A stretch of DNA of 11,988 nt from Fidelibacterota bacterium. GTDB taxonomy: Bacteria > Fidelibacterota > Marinisomatia > SCGC-AAA003-L08 > D37C17. Made by a program: the position numbers and the translations under genes. The DNA lies in assembly GCA_018671635.1 (NCBI GenBank), contig JABHHG010000032.1, positions 1-11,988 on the forward strand, given 5' to 3'. This document shows, in pieces, positions 1 through 6,716 of this stretch (the first letter of the stretch is position 1; each line of letters starts with the position of its first letter). Under the pieces are notes generated by a model that made no database searches, was not told the DNA's origin, and worked only from the letters and a program-made list of their open reading frames with translations.

Positions 1-995
1 ATTTGTTGGCATCTCCAAATATTACCAGCAAACGATATGTGTATAGTCAATATGATTCTACCGTTCGCTCAAATACCATGGAGGGTCCTGGTGGTGACGC
101 TGCAGTAATTCGCCTTAAAGATTCTAAAAAGGGATTGGCCATGAGCACAGATTGCAATGGTCGGTATGTATATTTGAATCCAAGAATGGGTGCAAAAATT
201 GCAGTGGCTGAAGCGGCTCGAAATGTAGTCTGTGGAGGTGGTGAGCCATTGGCCATTACTAATTGTTTGAATTTTGGAAACCCAAATGACCCTGAAGTAT
301 ATTGGCAATTTAAAGAAGCGGTTACGGGAATGGGTGAGATGTGTCGTCAACTTAACACACCGGTTACGGGTGGAAATGTGAGTTTCTACAATGAAACGGT
401 AGATAGTGCCGTATATCCAACGCCTGTAATAGGTATGGTGGGTGTGTTGGATAATCTGGATCAATGCACATCTTCTGAGTTTAAGGATGCTGGTGATTTT
501 ATCGTAACACTTGGTGCATTGAACGGATGTGTAGGTGGCTCTGAATATTTGAAATCTGAGCATGGAAAAGTTGAGGGTCCAATACCTCCACTAAATGAAG
601 AATTGGAAATGGGCGTTCAGGAACTTTGCTTAGAGGCCATTAAAAAGGGTATCGTAAAATCTGCACATGATTTATCTGACGGTGGACTTGCAGTAAATAT
701 CGCTGAATCTATTATTAGTGCAAAATCTGGGTTGGGCGCTAAATTAGATATTGACAGAAAATTACGGGATGATGAATTGTTGTTTGGTGAATGTCAAAGT
801 GTAATTATTGTGAGTTTAAATGAAGATCAATTGTACGAGCTTATTTTATTGGCACAAGGCATGGATGTTCATACCCAGGCGATTGGACGCGTAACGGATT
901 CAGGTCGATTAGTAATCAATGATTTAATAGATGTTTCTCGAAATGAAATTGAACTTGTGTATAATAACACTTTAGTGAGTATCCTCTCAAACTAA
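1..995 (+). CDS. purL: Phosphoribosylformylglycinamidine synthase II (PurL), C-terminal part
   Basis: Partial gene: the 5' end lies outside the window and the frame is open from the first base. PurL makes formylglycinamidine ribonucleotide (FGAM) from FGAR, ATP and ammonia in the cytoplasmic purine pathway; small PurL proteins work with PurS and PurQ. About 330 C-terminal residues are visible, against roughly 740 for a full small PurL, so more than half is missing. Recognisable stretches, numbered from the first in-frame codon, are QYDSTVRSNT (16-25), the glycine-rich GPGGDAAV (28-35), NCLNFGNP (87-94), TGGNVSFYNE (122-131) and AHDLSDGGLA (221-230), which belongs to the second AIRS-type ATP-binding half. 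The TTG at position 3 is not a start; homology to the family continues across it. The stop overlaps the next start by one base (TAATG). The purE gene lies about 9.6 kb further on in the same run. The family call is near certain. Confidence 0.95.
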   Translation, partial: LLASPNITSKRYVYSQYDSTVRSNTMEGPGGDAAVIRLKDSKKGLAMSTDCNGRYVYLNPRMGAKIAVAEAARNVVCGGGEPLAITNCLNFGNPNDPEVYWQFKEAVTGMGEMCRQLNTPVTGGNVSFYNETVDSAVYPTPVIGMVGVLDNLDQCTSSEFKDAGDFIVTLGALNGCVGGSEYLKSEHGKVEGPIPPLNEELEMGVQELCLEAIKKGIVKSAHDLSDGGLAVNIAESIISAKSGLGAKLDIDRKLRDDELLFGECQSVIIVSLNEDQLYELILLAQGMDVHTQAIGRVTDSGRLVINDLIDVSRNEIELVYNNTLVSILSN

Positions 996-2131
996 TGAGT
1001 CGCTGTAAAATATTTTTTAATAGTTCACCAAAGCCTACAATTGGCGTTGAGGTTGAACTTCAGATTTTGGATAATGAGACCTTTGAATTAGCATCTGGTG
1101 CAGGTGACATCCTCTCTGAATTTCAAGATAACCTTCATGTGAAGGAAGAATTGTTAGACTCAATTATTGAAATAAACACCGGCGTATGTAAGAATGTGAG
1201 TGAGGTTATTTCTGACTTGACTGAGTATATTCAAAAGGCGAGTATTGTGGCTGAGAAGAAAGGGTATTCTCTCGCATCCATTGCCACCCATCCATTTTCA
1301 AAATGGAAAGATCAGTCTGTTACTAAAAGTGAGCGATATTTACATTTTTTAGATCGGATGCAATGGCCCTTACGACGTCTATTAATTACGGGTGTACATG
1401 TTCATGTAGGGGTTGAATCTGGAGAAAAGGCAATCGCCATTTGTAATGGACTCACAAGATATATTCCCATGATGATTGGTTTGTCTGCAAATTCCCCATT
1501 TTTTGGCGGTGAGCAAACCGGCTTGGCCTCAACACGAACCAAAATTTTTGAAGGTTTACCCACTGCTGGACTACCTCCATTGCTCAAAAATTACAGTGAA
1601 TTTCAAAAATTCATGCGCACCCTTCAAAAAGCTAAATCTATAGATTCAATTCGAGAAGTGTGGTGGGATGTTCGTCCGCACCCCGGATTTGGAACGGTGG
1701 AAATTCGCGTATTTGATTCGGTACCATCAATACCTGAAATGGCGAATTTAGCCGCACTTACCCAATGTTTGGTGGTGGCAATTTCAGAGCATTATGATGA
1801 AGGCTCACAGCCGCCCTTATTGGATTCGTGGGTGCTTCGTGAGAATAAATGGCGTTCCACACGTTATGGACTTGATGCCGATTTAATTATTGATGAAATG
1901 GGACATCAGCAATCATTGAAGTCATTTATTTTTGAGACACTTGATAAGCTCATGCCAATCGCCAAGACATTAGAATGTGAATCTCAGTTGAACGCACTTG
2001 CTGAAATCGCAGAAAATAATACTGCACCATATCAACGTCAAATTAGAGCCTATGAACAAAACAAAGATTTTACTGATATTATGAAAAATGCAATAGTCGA
2101 ATTAAAATCAGGATTTGAAGTATATGCTTAA
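995..2131 (+). CDS. YbdK-like carboxylate-amine ligase (glutamate-cysteine ligase family 2)
   Basis: A 378-residue cytoplasmic enzyme of the GCS2/YbdK family, close to E. coli YbdK (about 372 residues) over its whole length. Members join an amino acid amine to a carboxylate using ATP; YbdK has weak glutamate-cysteine ligase activity and its true substrate is uncertain. Visible landmarks are the metal-binding start of the fold GVEVELQ (17-23, with E19 and E21), ATHPFSKW (97-104), GVHVHVG (133-139), the stretch around NSPFFGG (166-172), and WWDVRPHPGFGTVEIRVFD (223-241). All of these align with YbdK from memory, so the active site looks intact. The ATG overlaps the purL stop as TAATG with no Shine-Dalgarno sequence, which suggests translational coupling. 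The gene overlaps the following amidohydrolase by 8 nt. A role in glutathione or another low-molecular-weight thiol is possible, but no other thiol gene is visible here. Confidence 0.88.
   Translation: MSRCKIFFNSSPKPTIGVEVELQILDNETFELASGAGDILSEFQDNLHVKEELLDSIIEINTGVCKNVSEVISDLTEYIQKASIVAEKKGYSLASIATHPFSKWKDQSVTKSERYLHFLDRMQWPLRRLLITGVHVHVGVESGEKAIAICNGLTRYIPMMIGLSANSPFFGGEQTGLASTRTKIFEGLPTAGLPPLLKNYSEFQKFMRTLQKAKSIDSIREVWWDVRPHPGFGTVEIRVFDSVPSIPEMANLAALTQCLVVAISEHYDEGSQPPLLDSWVLRENKWRSTRYGLDADLIIDEMGHQQSLKSFIFETLDKLMPIAKTLECESQLNALAEIAENNTAPYQRQIRAYEQNKDFTDIMKNAIVELKSGFEVYA
2110..2113 (+). promoter_or_regulatory. Weak ribosome binding site for the M20 amidohydrolase
   Basis: AGGA lies inside the end of the upstream ligase gene, 10 nt before the ATG at 2124. 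It favours ATG 2124 over an in-frame TTG at 2115, which would leave almost no room for a ribosome binding site and would add three residues (MKY) that have no role in the family. Confidence 0.4.
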
Positions 2132-3293
2132 TTATTGGCTTTCGAAAAATAAAAATGAAATTATTGAGCTCCGTCATTGGTTGCATGCGCATCCTGAGAT
2201 TGGTTTTGATGAGTTGGAAACGGCGGCACATCTAAAAGAATTACTTGAATCTGCTGGCTATGAAATTAACCAAACATCTGAAATGAAAACGGGATTTACA
2301 TGTGAATATGGTTCAGGTGATGGCAATGTGTTAGGCATCCGTTGTGATATGGATGGTCTATTGGTGCAAGAAGTTTCAGAAGCAAATTATCGTTCTAAAA
2401 ATGATGCTGTAATGCACGCCTGTGGGCATGATGCCCACATGACTATCGTTACCAGTTTAGCATTATATGTTATGGATACTCAACCTGAAATTAGCGGTAA
2501 AATTAGATTTATTTTTCAACCCGCTGAAGAGCAAGCTCCAGGTGGAGCTATTGCCATGATCGATGGCGGTGCAATTGATGGAGTAGATCATATTATAGGT
2601 GGGCATGTACTACCTAAATTGACATCTGATAAAATTGGCCTTAAGCATGGACCCATGGCGGCAACCGTTGAAATGATTGAAATTGAGTTAAGTGGACCAG
2701 GTGGACATACATCGCGACCTGCTGAATCCGTAGATTTGATTTGGGCCATGTCACATTTAATTCTTTCCCTGGAAGAATCGATTCGCCATCATTTAGACCA
2801 ACAAGACCCGGTAGTATTGGCATTTGGAAAAGTAGAAGGGGGGCACACATTCAATGTGTTGCCTGATAAAATCCTGCTGAATGGAACGCTTCGATATTTA
2901 AATACTGACTTAAAAGATAGACTACATGATCTTTTTGATGAAACGGTAAAGGGTGTTGAGCGAATGACAGATGCAAAAATTTCATGGTCAATACCATATA
3001 CATCACCCGGTGTATTTAATGATAAATCAGTAACTGATATTTTAATTCAAGCAGCTGAGCAATCCATTGGGATTGATAATATCGAATTCATGAAAGATTC
3101 CAGTATGGGAGGTGAAGATTTCGCCTACTATCTGGAGCATATCCCCGGTTCATATTATCGTATCGGTTGTTTTGATGGGAGCTCAACGGATGTGCATACT
3201 CCAACTTTTGATATTGATGATGCATGTGTTCCTACTGCGGTTAAAGTGCTGGAAAAAACGATTGAAATATACTTCAAGAAAGTGGCTGAGTGA
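2124..3293 (+). CDS. M20D family metallo-amidohydrolase
   Basis: A 389-residue cytoplasmic zinc or manganese peptidase-fold hydrolase of the M20D (amidohydrolase / hippurate hydrolase / IAA-amino acid hydrolase) group. The group cleaves N-acyl or amide bonds of modified amino acids. Landmarks are LHAHPEIGFDE (20-30), GIRCDMDGL (71-79), the metal-binding MHACGHDAH (97-105, with C100 and H102), FQPAEEQAPGGA (131-142, with the catalytic and metal glutamates), GGHV (159-162), the dimerisation-domain start GPGGHTSRP (191-199), GGEDFAYYL (329-337) and the C-terminal ligand region DVHTPTFDID (356-365, H358). All expected residues are present. No signal peptide is seen. It overlaps the ligase by 8 nt and lepA by 4 nt (GTGA). 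Substrate cannot be read from sequence; acyl-diaminopimelate or other N-acyl amino acids are alternatives. Pairing with a ligase of the opposite chemistry is suggestive but unproven. Confidence 0.9.
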   Translation: MLNYWLSKNKNEIIELRHWLHAHPEIGFDELETAAHLKELLESAGYEINQTSEMKTGFTCEYGSGDGNVLGIRCDMDGLLVQEVSEANYRSKNDAVMHACGHDAHMTIVTSLALYVMDTQPEISGKIRFIFQPAEEQAPGGAIAMIDGGAIDGVDHIIGGHVLPKLTSDKIGLKHGPMAATVEMIEIELSGPGGHTSRPAESVDLIWAMSHLILSLEESIRHHLDQQDPVVLAFGKVEGGHTFNVLPDKILLNGTLRYLNTDLKDRLHDLFDETVKGVERMTDAKISWSIPYTSPGVFNDKSVTDILIQAAEQSIGIDNIEFMKDSSMGGEDFAYYLEHIPGSYYRIGCFDGSSTDVHTPTFDIDDACVPTAVKVLEKTIEIYFKKVAE

Positions 3294-5092
3294 AAAACCC
3301 TAAAATACGTAATTTTTGTATCATTGCTCATATTGATCACGGAAAGTCAACTTTAGCTGACCGTTTACTTGAATCTACGGGGACGCTTACCAAACAACAA
3401 ATGCAGAGTCAAGTTTTAGATGACATGGACTTGGAGCGTGAACGTGGCATCACTATAAAATCCCACCCCATCCAAATGGAGTACACCCATACCAATGGCG
3501 ATGAGTATATTTTTAATCTCATAGACACTCCCGGGCATGTGGATTTCACCTACGAAGTATCTCGAAGTTTAGCCGCCTGTGAGGGCGCATTACTTTTAGT
3601 AGATGCTGCCCAAGGAGTTGAAGCTCAAACCGTTTCCAATGCCTATCTGGCTATTGATGCTGATTTGGAAATTATTCCGGTGATTAATAAAATTGACATG
3701 CCAAATGCTGACCCTGATTCTGCAGCAGAACAACTCATTGAATTACTGGGTTGCGATGAAGAACAAATTGTTCAGATCAGTGCAAAACAAGGCATTAACA
3801 TTCAAGGTATTTTTGATGCTGTTGTTGATTTTGTACCGCCTCCACGCGAGTCGATTACGGAGAAAACACGTGCCTTAATATTTGATTCAACTTTCGATCA
3901 ATTTAGGGGTGTGGTTCCATACGTTCGGGTTTTTGATGGATTTCTTGAAAAGGGAATGACGGCTGAATATTTTGCCAAACCCGGTAAGCATGAAATTGTT
4001 GAGGTGGGCATCCTCAAATTAAAGAAGCAGCCAGTAGAAAGATTAGATGCGGGGCAAGTGGGGTATGTAGTCATCAATCTTAAAGAAGTTTCTGAGATTA
4101 ATGTGGGTGATACCATGACGGTGAAAGAAAATAAGGCAGACGAAGCATTGCCAGGATATCAGCCCATTAAGCCCATGGTGTTTAGTGGACTTTATCCAAT
4201 CGATTCACGTGATTATGAAGATCTTCGGGTGAGCCTTGAGAAATTAAAATTGAATGACGCTGCCCTCTCATTTGAGCCAAATACCTCAACTGCATTGGGA
4301 TTTGGATTTCGATGTGGATTTTTAGGCCCACTTCATATGGAGATTGTTCAAGAGCGCTTGGAACGTGAATTCAATATGAATATGATTACCACCTCTCCAA
4401 ACGTGAGCTATAAAGTGGATATGCGAAATGGTGATGAAATTGCCGTTGAAAATCCTTCAGACATGCCCGTTTCAGGTGATATTGAAACGATTTGGGAGCC
4501 CTATATTCGTGCAGAAATAATTACACCGGCTGAATATATTGGCATCATTATGAAACTTTGTATTGCACGTCGTGGAACTTATGAATCTACAACATACTTA
4601 ACGCAGAGTAAAGTTCAGCTTCATTTCCTTATGCCATTGGGTGAAGTTATCTATGAGTTCTTTGAAAAACTAAAATCTACTACGCGAGGATATGCATCTT
4701 TTGACTATGAGATAGTTGATAATCGGCCAGGTGCCTTGCAAAAATTAGACATTCGAATTGCAGGTGAAATTATAGATGCACTCAGTATTATTGTGCATAA
4801 AGATAATGCGTATAAGCAAGGTTCAAGATTATGTAAGCGACTGAAAAAAGAGATACATCGTCAACAGTTTGAAATTGCGATTCAATCTGCCATTGGGGCA
4901 AAAATTATATCTCGCGAAACCGTAAAGGCTTTACGTAAAAATGTGACTGCAAAATGTTATGGCGGTGATATTTCAAGAAAAAGAAAACTTCTTGAGAAGC
5001 AAAAAGCAGGTAAGAAACGAATGAAACAGATTGGCTCTGTTGAACTTCCCCAAGAGGCATTCTTGGCGGTATTAAAAATTGATGATGAGTAA
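3290..5092 (+). CDS. lepA: Elongation factor 4 (LepA), ribosome back-translocating GTPase
   Basis: A complete 600-residue LepA, the usual family length. LepA is a translational GTPase that binds the ribosome and helps under ionic or other stress and in 30S biogenesis. The G domain is fully conserved: G1 AHIDHGKST (13-21), G2 RGITI (52-56), G3 DTPGH (79-83), G4 NKID (133-136) and G5 SAK (164-166). Domain II and the EF-G-like domains III and V follow (for example GFRCGFLGPLHMEI in the middle). The LepA-specific C-terminal domain ends with KCYGGDISRKRKLLEKQK and a conserved ELPQEAFLAVL tail. The start is GTG at 3290, overlapping the upstream stop as GTGA; the first residues, MKNPKIRNFCIIAHIDHGKS, match family N-termini, so the start is well supported. 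No Shine-Dalgarno sequence is visible, so translation probably couples to the amidohydrolase. Confidence 0.98.
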   Translation: MKNPKIRNFCIIAHIDHGKSTLADRLLESTGTLTKQQMQSQVLDDMDLERERGITIKSHPIQMEYTHTNGDEYIFNLIDTPGHVDFTYEVSRSLAACEGALLLVDAAQGVEAQTVSNAYLAIDADLEIIPVINKIDMPNADPDSAAEQLIELLGCDEEQIVQISAKQGINIQGIFDAVVDFVPPPRESITEKTRALIFDSTFDQFRGVVPYVRVFDGFLEKGMTAEYFAKPGKHEIVEVGILKLKKQPVERLDAGQVGYVVINLKEVSEINVGDTMTVKENKADEALPGYQPIKPMVFSGLYPIDSRDYEDLRVSLEKLKLNDAALSFEPNTSTALGFGFRCGFLGPLHMEIVQERLEREFNMNMITTSPNVSYKVDMRNGDEIAVENPSDMPVSGDIETIWEPYIRAEIITPAEYIGIIMKLCIARRGTYESTTYLTQSKVQLHFLMPLGEVIYEFFEKLKSTTRGYASFDYEIVDNRPGALQKLDIRIAGEIIDALSIIVHKDNAYKQGSRLCKRLKKEIHRQQFEIAIQSAIGAKIISRETVKALRKNVTAKCYGGDISRKRKLLEKQKAGKKRMKQIGSVELPQEAFLAVLKIDDE

Positions 5093-5825
5093 TCTAGATA
5101 TTCCTCAAACTTACTTTTCAGCCTCACGGAATTTATTGTATAGCTTAGTCGTCATTTTCCCCATGCTTTTTTTGTATGAGTTATTAGGATTTATAAATAA
5201 TTTTGATACAAATTATCAAATTAGAAATGGTGCTGATGCTCTGATTCGTCAAGTTTTTACTATTTTTGGACCCAATTCTGAGTTGCTATATGGGCTATCA
5301 TTATTTTTAATTTTTTGCGCGGTAGGATATAAATATCGACACACTTTACTTAATGATGAGATTAATATAAAATTTTTGGTATTGATGATTATTGAAAGTT
5401 TATTCTGGTGTAGTGGACTACTAATTATTATGAAAGGTGTGAGTACATTGTTTTTGGCAACTCCAATTTCAGTTGACCTTCTTGAGCAATTTTATTTATC
5501 TGTGGGAGCAGGGATTTGGGAGGAATTAATTTTCAGATTAGGCTTGATTACTGTACTAGCATATTTAATGAGTTCAATTTTTAGATATGGAAAAACTTTT
5601 TCATTATTGGTTTCGTTGATTTTTTCTGGCGTTATATTTTCCATTTTCCATTATATCGGAGCATATGGAGATATTTTTACATGGCATACATTCATCCTTC
5701 GAGCGTTTGCAGGTGTATTTTTAGGTGCAGTATTTTTATTTCGTGGTTTGGGTATATCGGTTTATACTCATATTTTTTATGATATGGTTTTAGTCAGTAT
5801 TCCCGTAATGGGTTTAACTTCATAG
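5085..5825 (+). CDS. CPBP-family intramembrane metalloprotease
   Basis: A 246-residue, strongly hydrophobic protein with about six to eight membrane segments, including residues around 17-35, 68-83, 97-116, 152-166, 172-190 and 205-220. It belongs to the CPBP group (CAAX protease and bacteriocin-processing, Rce1/Abi type) on its motif set: EELIFR (146-151, the EExxxR motif), FSIFH (185-189, FxxxH) and HIFYD (229-233, in place of the commoner HxxxN). The family cleaves substrates inside the membrane; bacterial members have varied roles including peptide maturation and immunity, and the substrate here is unknown. ATG 5085 overlaps the lepA stop by 8 nt; the adjacent ATG at 5082 or TTG at 5079 are possible starts. 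It sits just before lgt, which fits an envelope protein-processing role, but that is inference. Confidence 0.8.
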   Translation: MSNLDIPQTYFSASRNLLYSLVVIFPMLFLYELLGFINNFDTNYQIRNGADALIRQVFTIFGPNSELLYGLSLFLIFCAVGYKYRHTLLNDEINIKFLVLMIIESLFWCSGLLIIMKGVSTLFLATPISVDLLEQFYLSVGAGIWEELIFRLGLITVLAYLMSSIFRYGKTFSLLVSLIFSGVIFSIFHYIGAYGDIFTWHTFILRAFAGVFLGAVFLFRGLGISVYTHIFYDMVLVSIPVMGLTS

Positions 5826-5827
5826 AT

Positions 5828-5832
5828 AAGGG
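5828..5832 (+). promoter_or_regulatory. Ribosome binding site of lgt
   Basis: AAGGG sits 5 nt before the lgt ATG in the only gap of the window longer than 1 nt (5826-5837). It is one of only a few clear Shine-Dalgarno sequences here and supports independent initiation of lgt rather than coupling to the CPBP gene. Confidence 0.6.
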
Positions 5833-5837
5833 CATTT

Positions 5838-6716
5838 ATGTATCCTGAGATTTTAAGAATTGGTGATTTTGTTATATCCTCTTATGGATTAATGATGGTG
5901 ATTGCATTTTTGACAGGTAATTATCTTCTTCGTAAAGATATGGTGACATTAGGTAAAAACCCCGAAATGGCTGACGACCTTACATTCCAAGCAGCTTTAG
6001 GTGGAATCCTCGGTGCTAAAATTTACTATCTCATTGAAAATATTCCAGGTGGTCGTGCATGGGAAAATCTTTCAGGATTAGGAGATGTGGTTTCTGGAAT
6101 TTTTACGTTGAATGCATCGCTGATTGCTGGCGGAATACAGAACTTTGGTTCGGGTATGGTATTTTTAGGTGGATTTATTGGCGGCATGATTGCGGTTACA
6201 CGATATGCAAAAAAACATGACATCACTTTTTTCACCGTAGCTGATTGGACTGCACCCTATGTTGTGCTCGGACATGGAATCGGTCGAATCGGGTGTTTTT
6301 TAGTGGGTGATGATTATGGTCGCCCAACAGAATTGCCCTGGGCAGTGGCATTTCCAAATGGGCTACCTGTTTCTAATGTGGGTAATTTACGTTATATGGG
6401 TGTTGAGCTTGACGCCTCATTGCCATACAGTCAAGTTTTAGCATGCCACCCGACTCAACTATATGAAATGACGGCCTATTTTGCCATATTTGCCTATTTA
6501 AGATGGGTGGTGAAAAAGGATCAGCAATACAGTGGGCAAATCATTTTTGAGTATTTATTTTTAGCTGGATTCGCACGTTTTGTAGTTGAGTTTATTCGAT
6601 TGAATCCCACTTATATAATTGGTCTTTCTGGTGCACAATTTATATCCATTGGAATGATGATAATTGGCATGTTTTTTATGTGGAAGAATCGTAAAGACTC
6701 TGGGATCACCCACTAA
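5838..6716 (+). CDS. lgt: Prolipoprotein diacylglyceryl transferase (Lgt family)
   Basis: A 292-residue inner-membrane protein with about seven transmembrane segments. Lgt transfers diacylglycerol from phosphatidylglycerol to the lipobox cysteine of prolipoproteins, the first step of lipoprotein maturation. Support comes from SSYGLMM near the N-terminus (Y16, matching the essential Tyr of E. coli), the Lgt signature GRIGCFLVGDDYGRPT (149-164), PWAVAFPNG (167-175), CHPTQLYEM (203-211) and ARFVVEFIR (246-254) near the C-terminus. Two departures from E. coli Lgt stand out. The histidine of the H-G-G-L motif (His103) is leucine here (FLGGF, L110), and the GE of the signature is GD. The equivalent of R143 is kept (R150). 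The gene keeps full length and an intact frame, so it is unlikely to be a pseudogene; it may be a divergent but functional subfamily. The lipoprotein encoded at 9619 is a plausible substrate. Confidence 0.9.
   Translation: MYPEILRIGDFVISSYGLMMVIAFLTGNYLLRKDMVTLGKNPEMADDLTFQAALGGILGAKIYYLIENIPGGRAWENLSGLGDVVSGIFTLNASLIAGGIQNFGSGMVFLGGFIGGMIAVTRYAKKHDITFFTVADWTAPYVVLGHGIGRIGCFLVGDDYGRPTELPWAVAFPNGLPVSNVGNLRYMGVELDASLPYSQVLACHPTQLYEMTAYFAIFAYLRWVVKKDQQYSGQIIFEYLFLAGFARFVVEFIRLNPTYIIGLSGAQFISIGMMIIGMFFMWKNRKDSGITH

Noticed and set aside
69..563. Minus-strand open frame of about 164 codons
   Set aside because: It lies antisense to the conserved PurL coding frame, shows no recognisable family and has a low-complexity, unlikely composition.
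1402..1587. Minus-strand open frame inside the YbdK-like ligase gene
   Set aside because: It is a shadow of a well-conserved region (NSPFFGG and surroundings) on the other strand.
2115..2123. TTG at 2115 as start of the M20 amidohydrolase
   Set aside because: ATG 2124 has a better-placed AGGA and makes an 8-nt overlap like other joints here; the extra three residues have no support.
3112..3303. Plus-strand open frame of 63 codons across the amidohydrolase/lepA joint
   Set aside because: It is out of frame with two clearly conserved proteins; its residues show no family pattern.
5826..5837. Possible promoter or terminator in the gap before lgt
   Set aside because: Only 12 nt are available, most of it the ribosome binding site; no hairpin or promoter pair fits.
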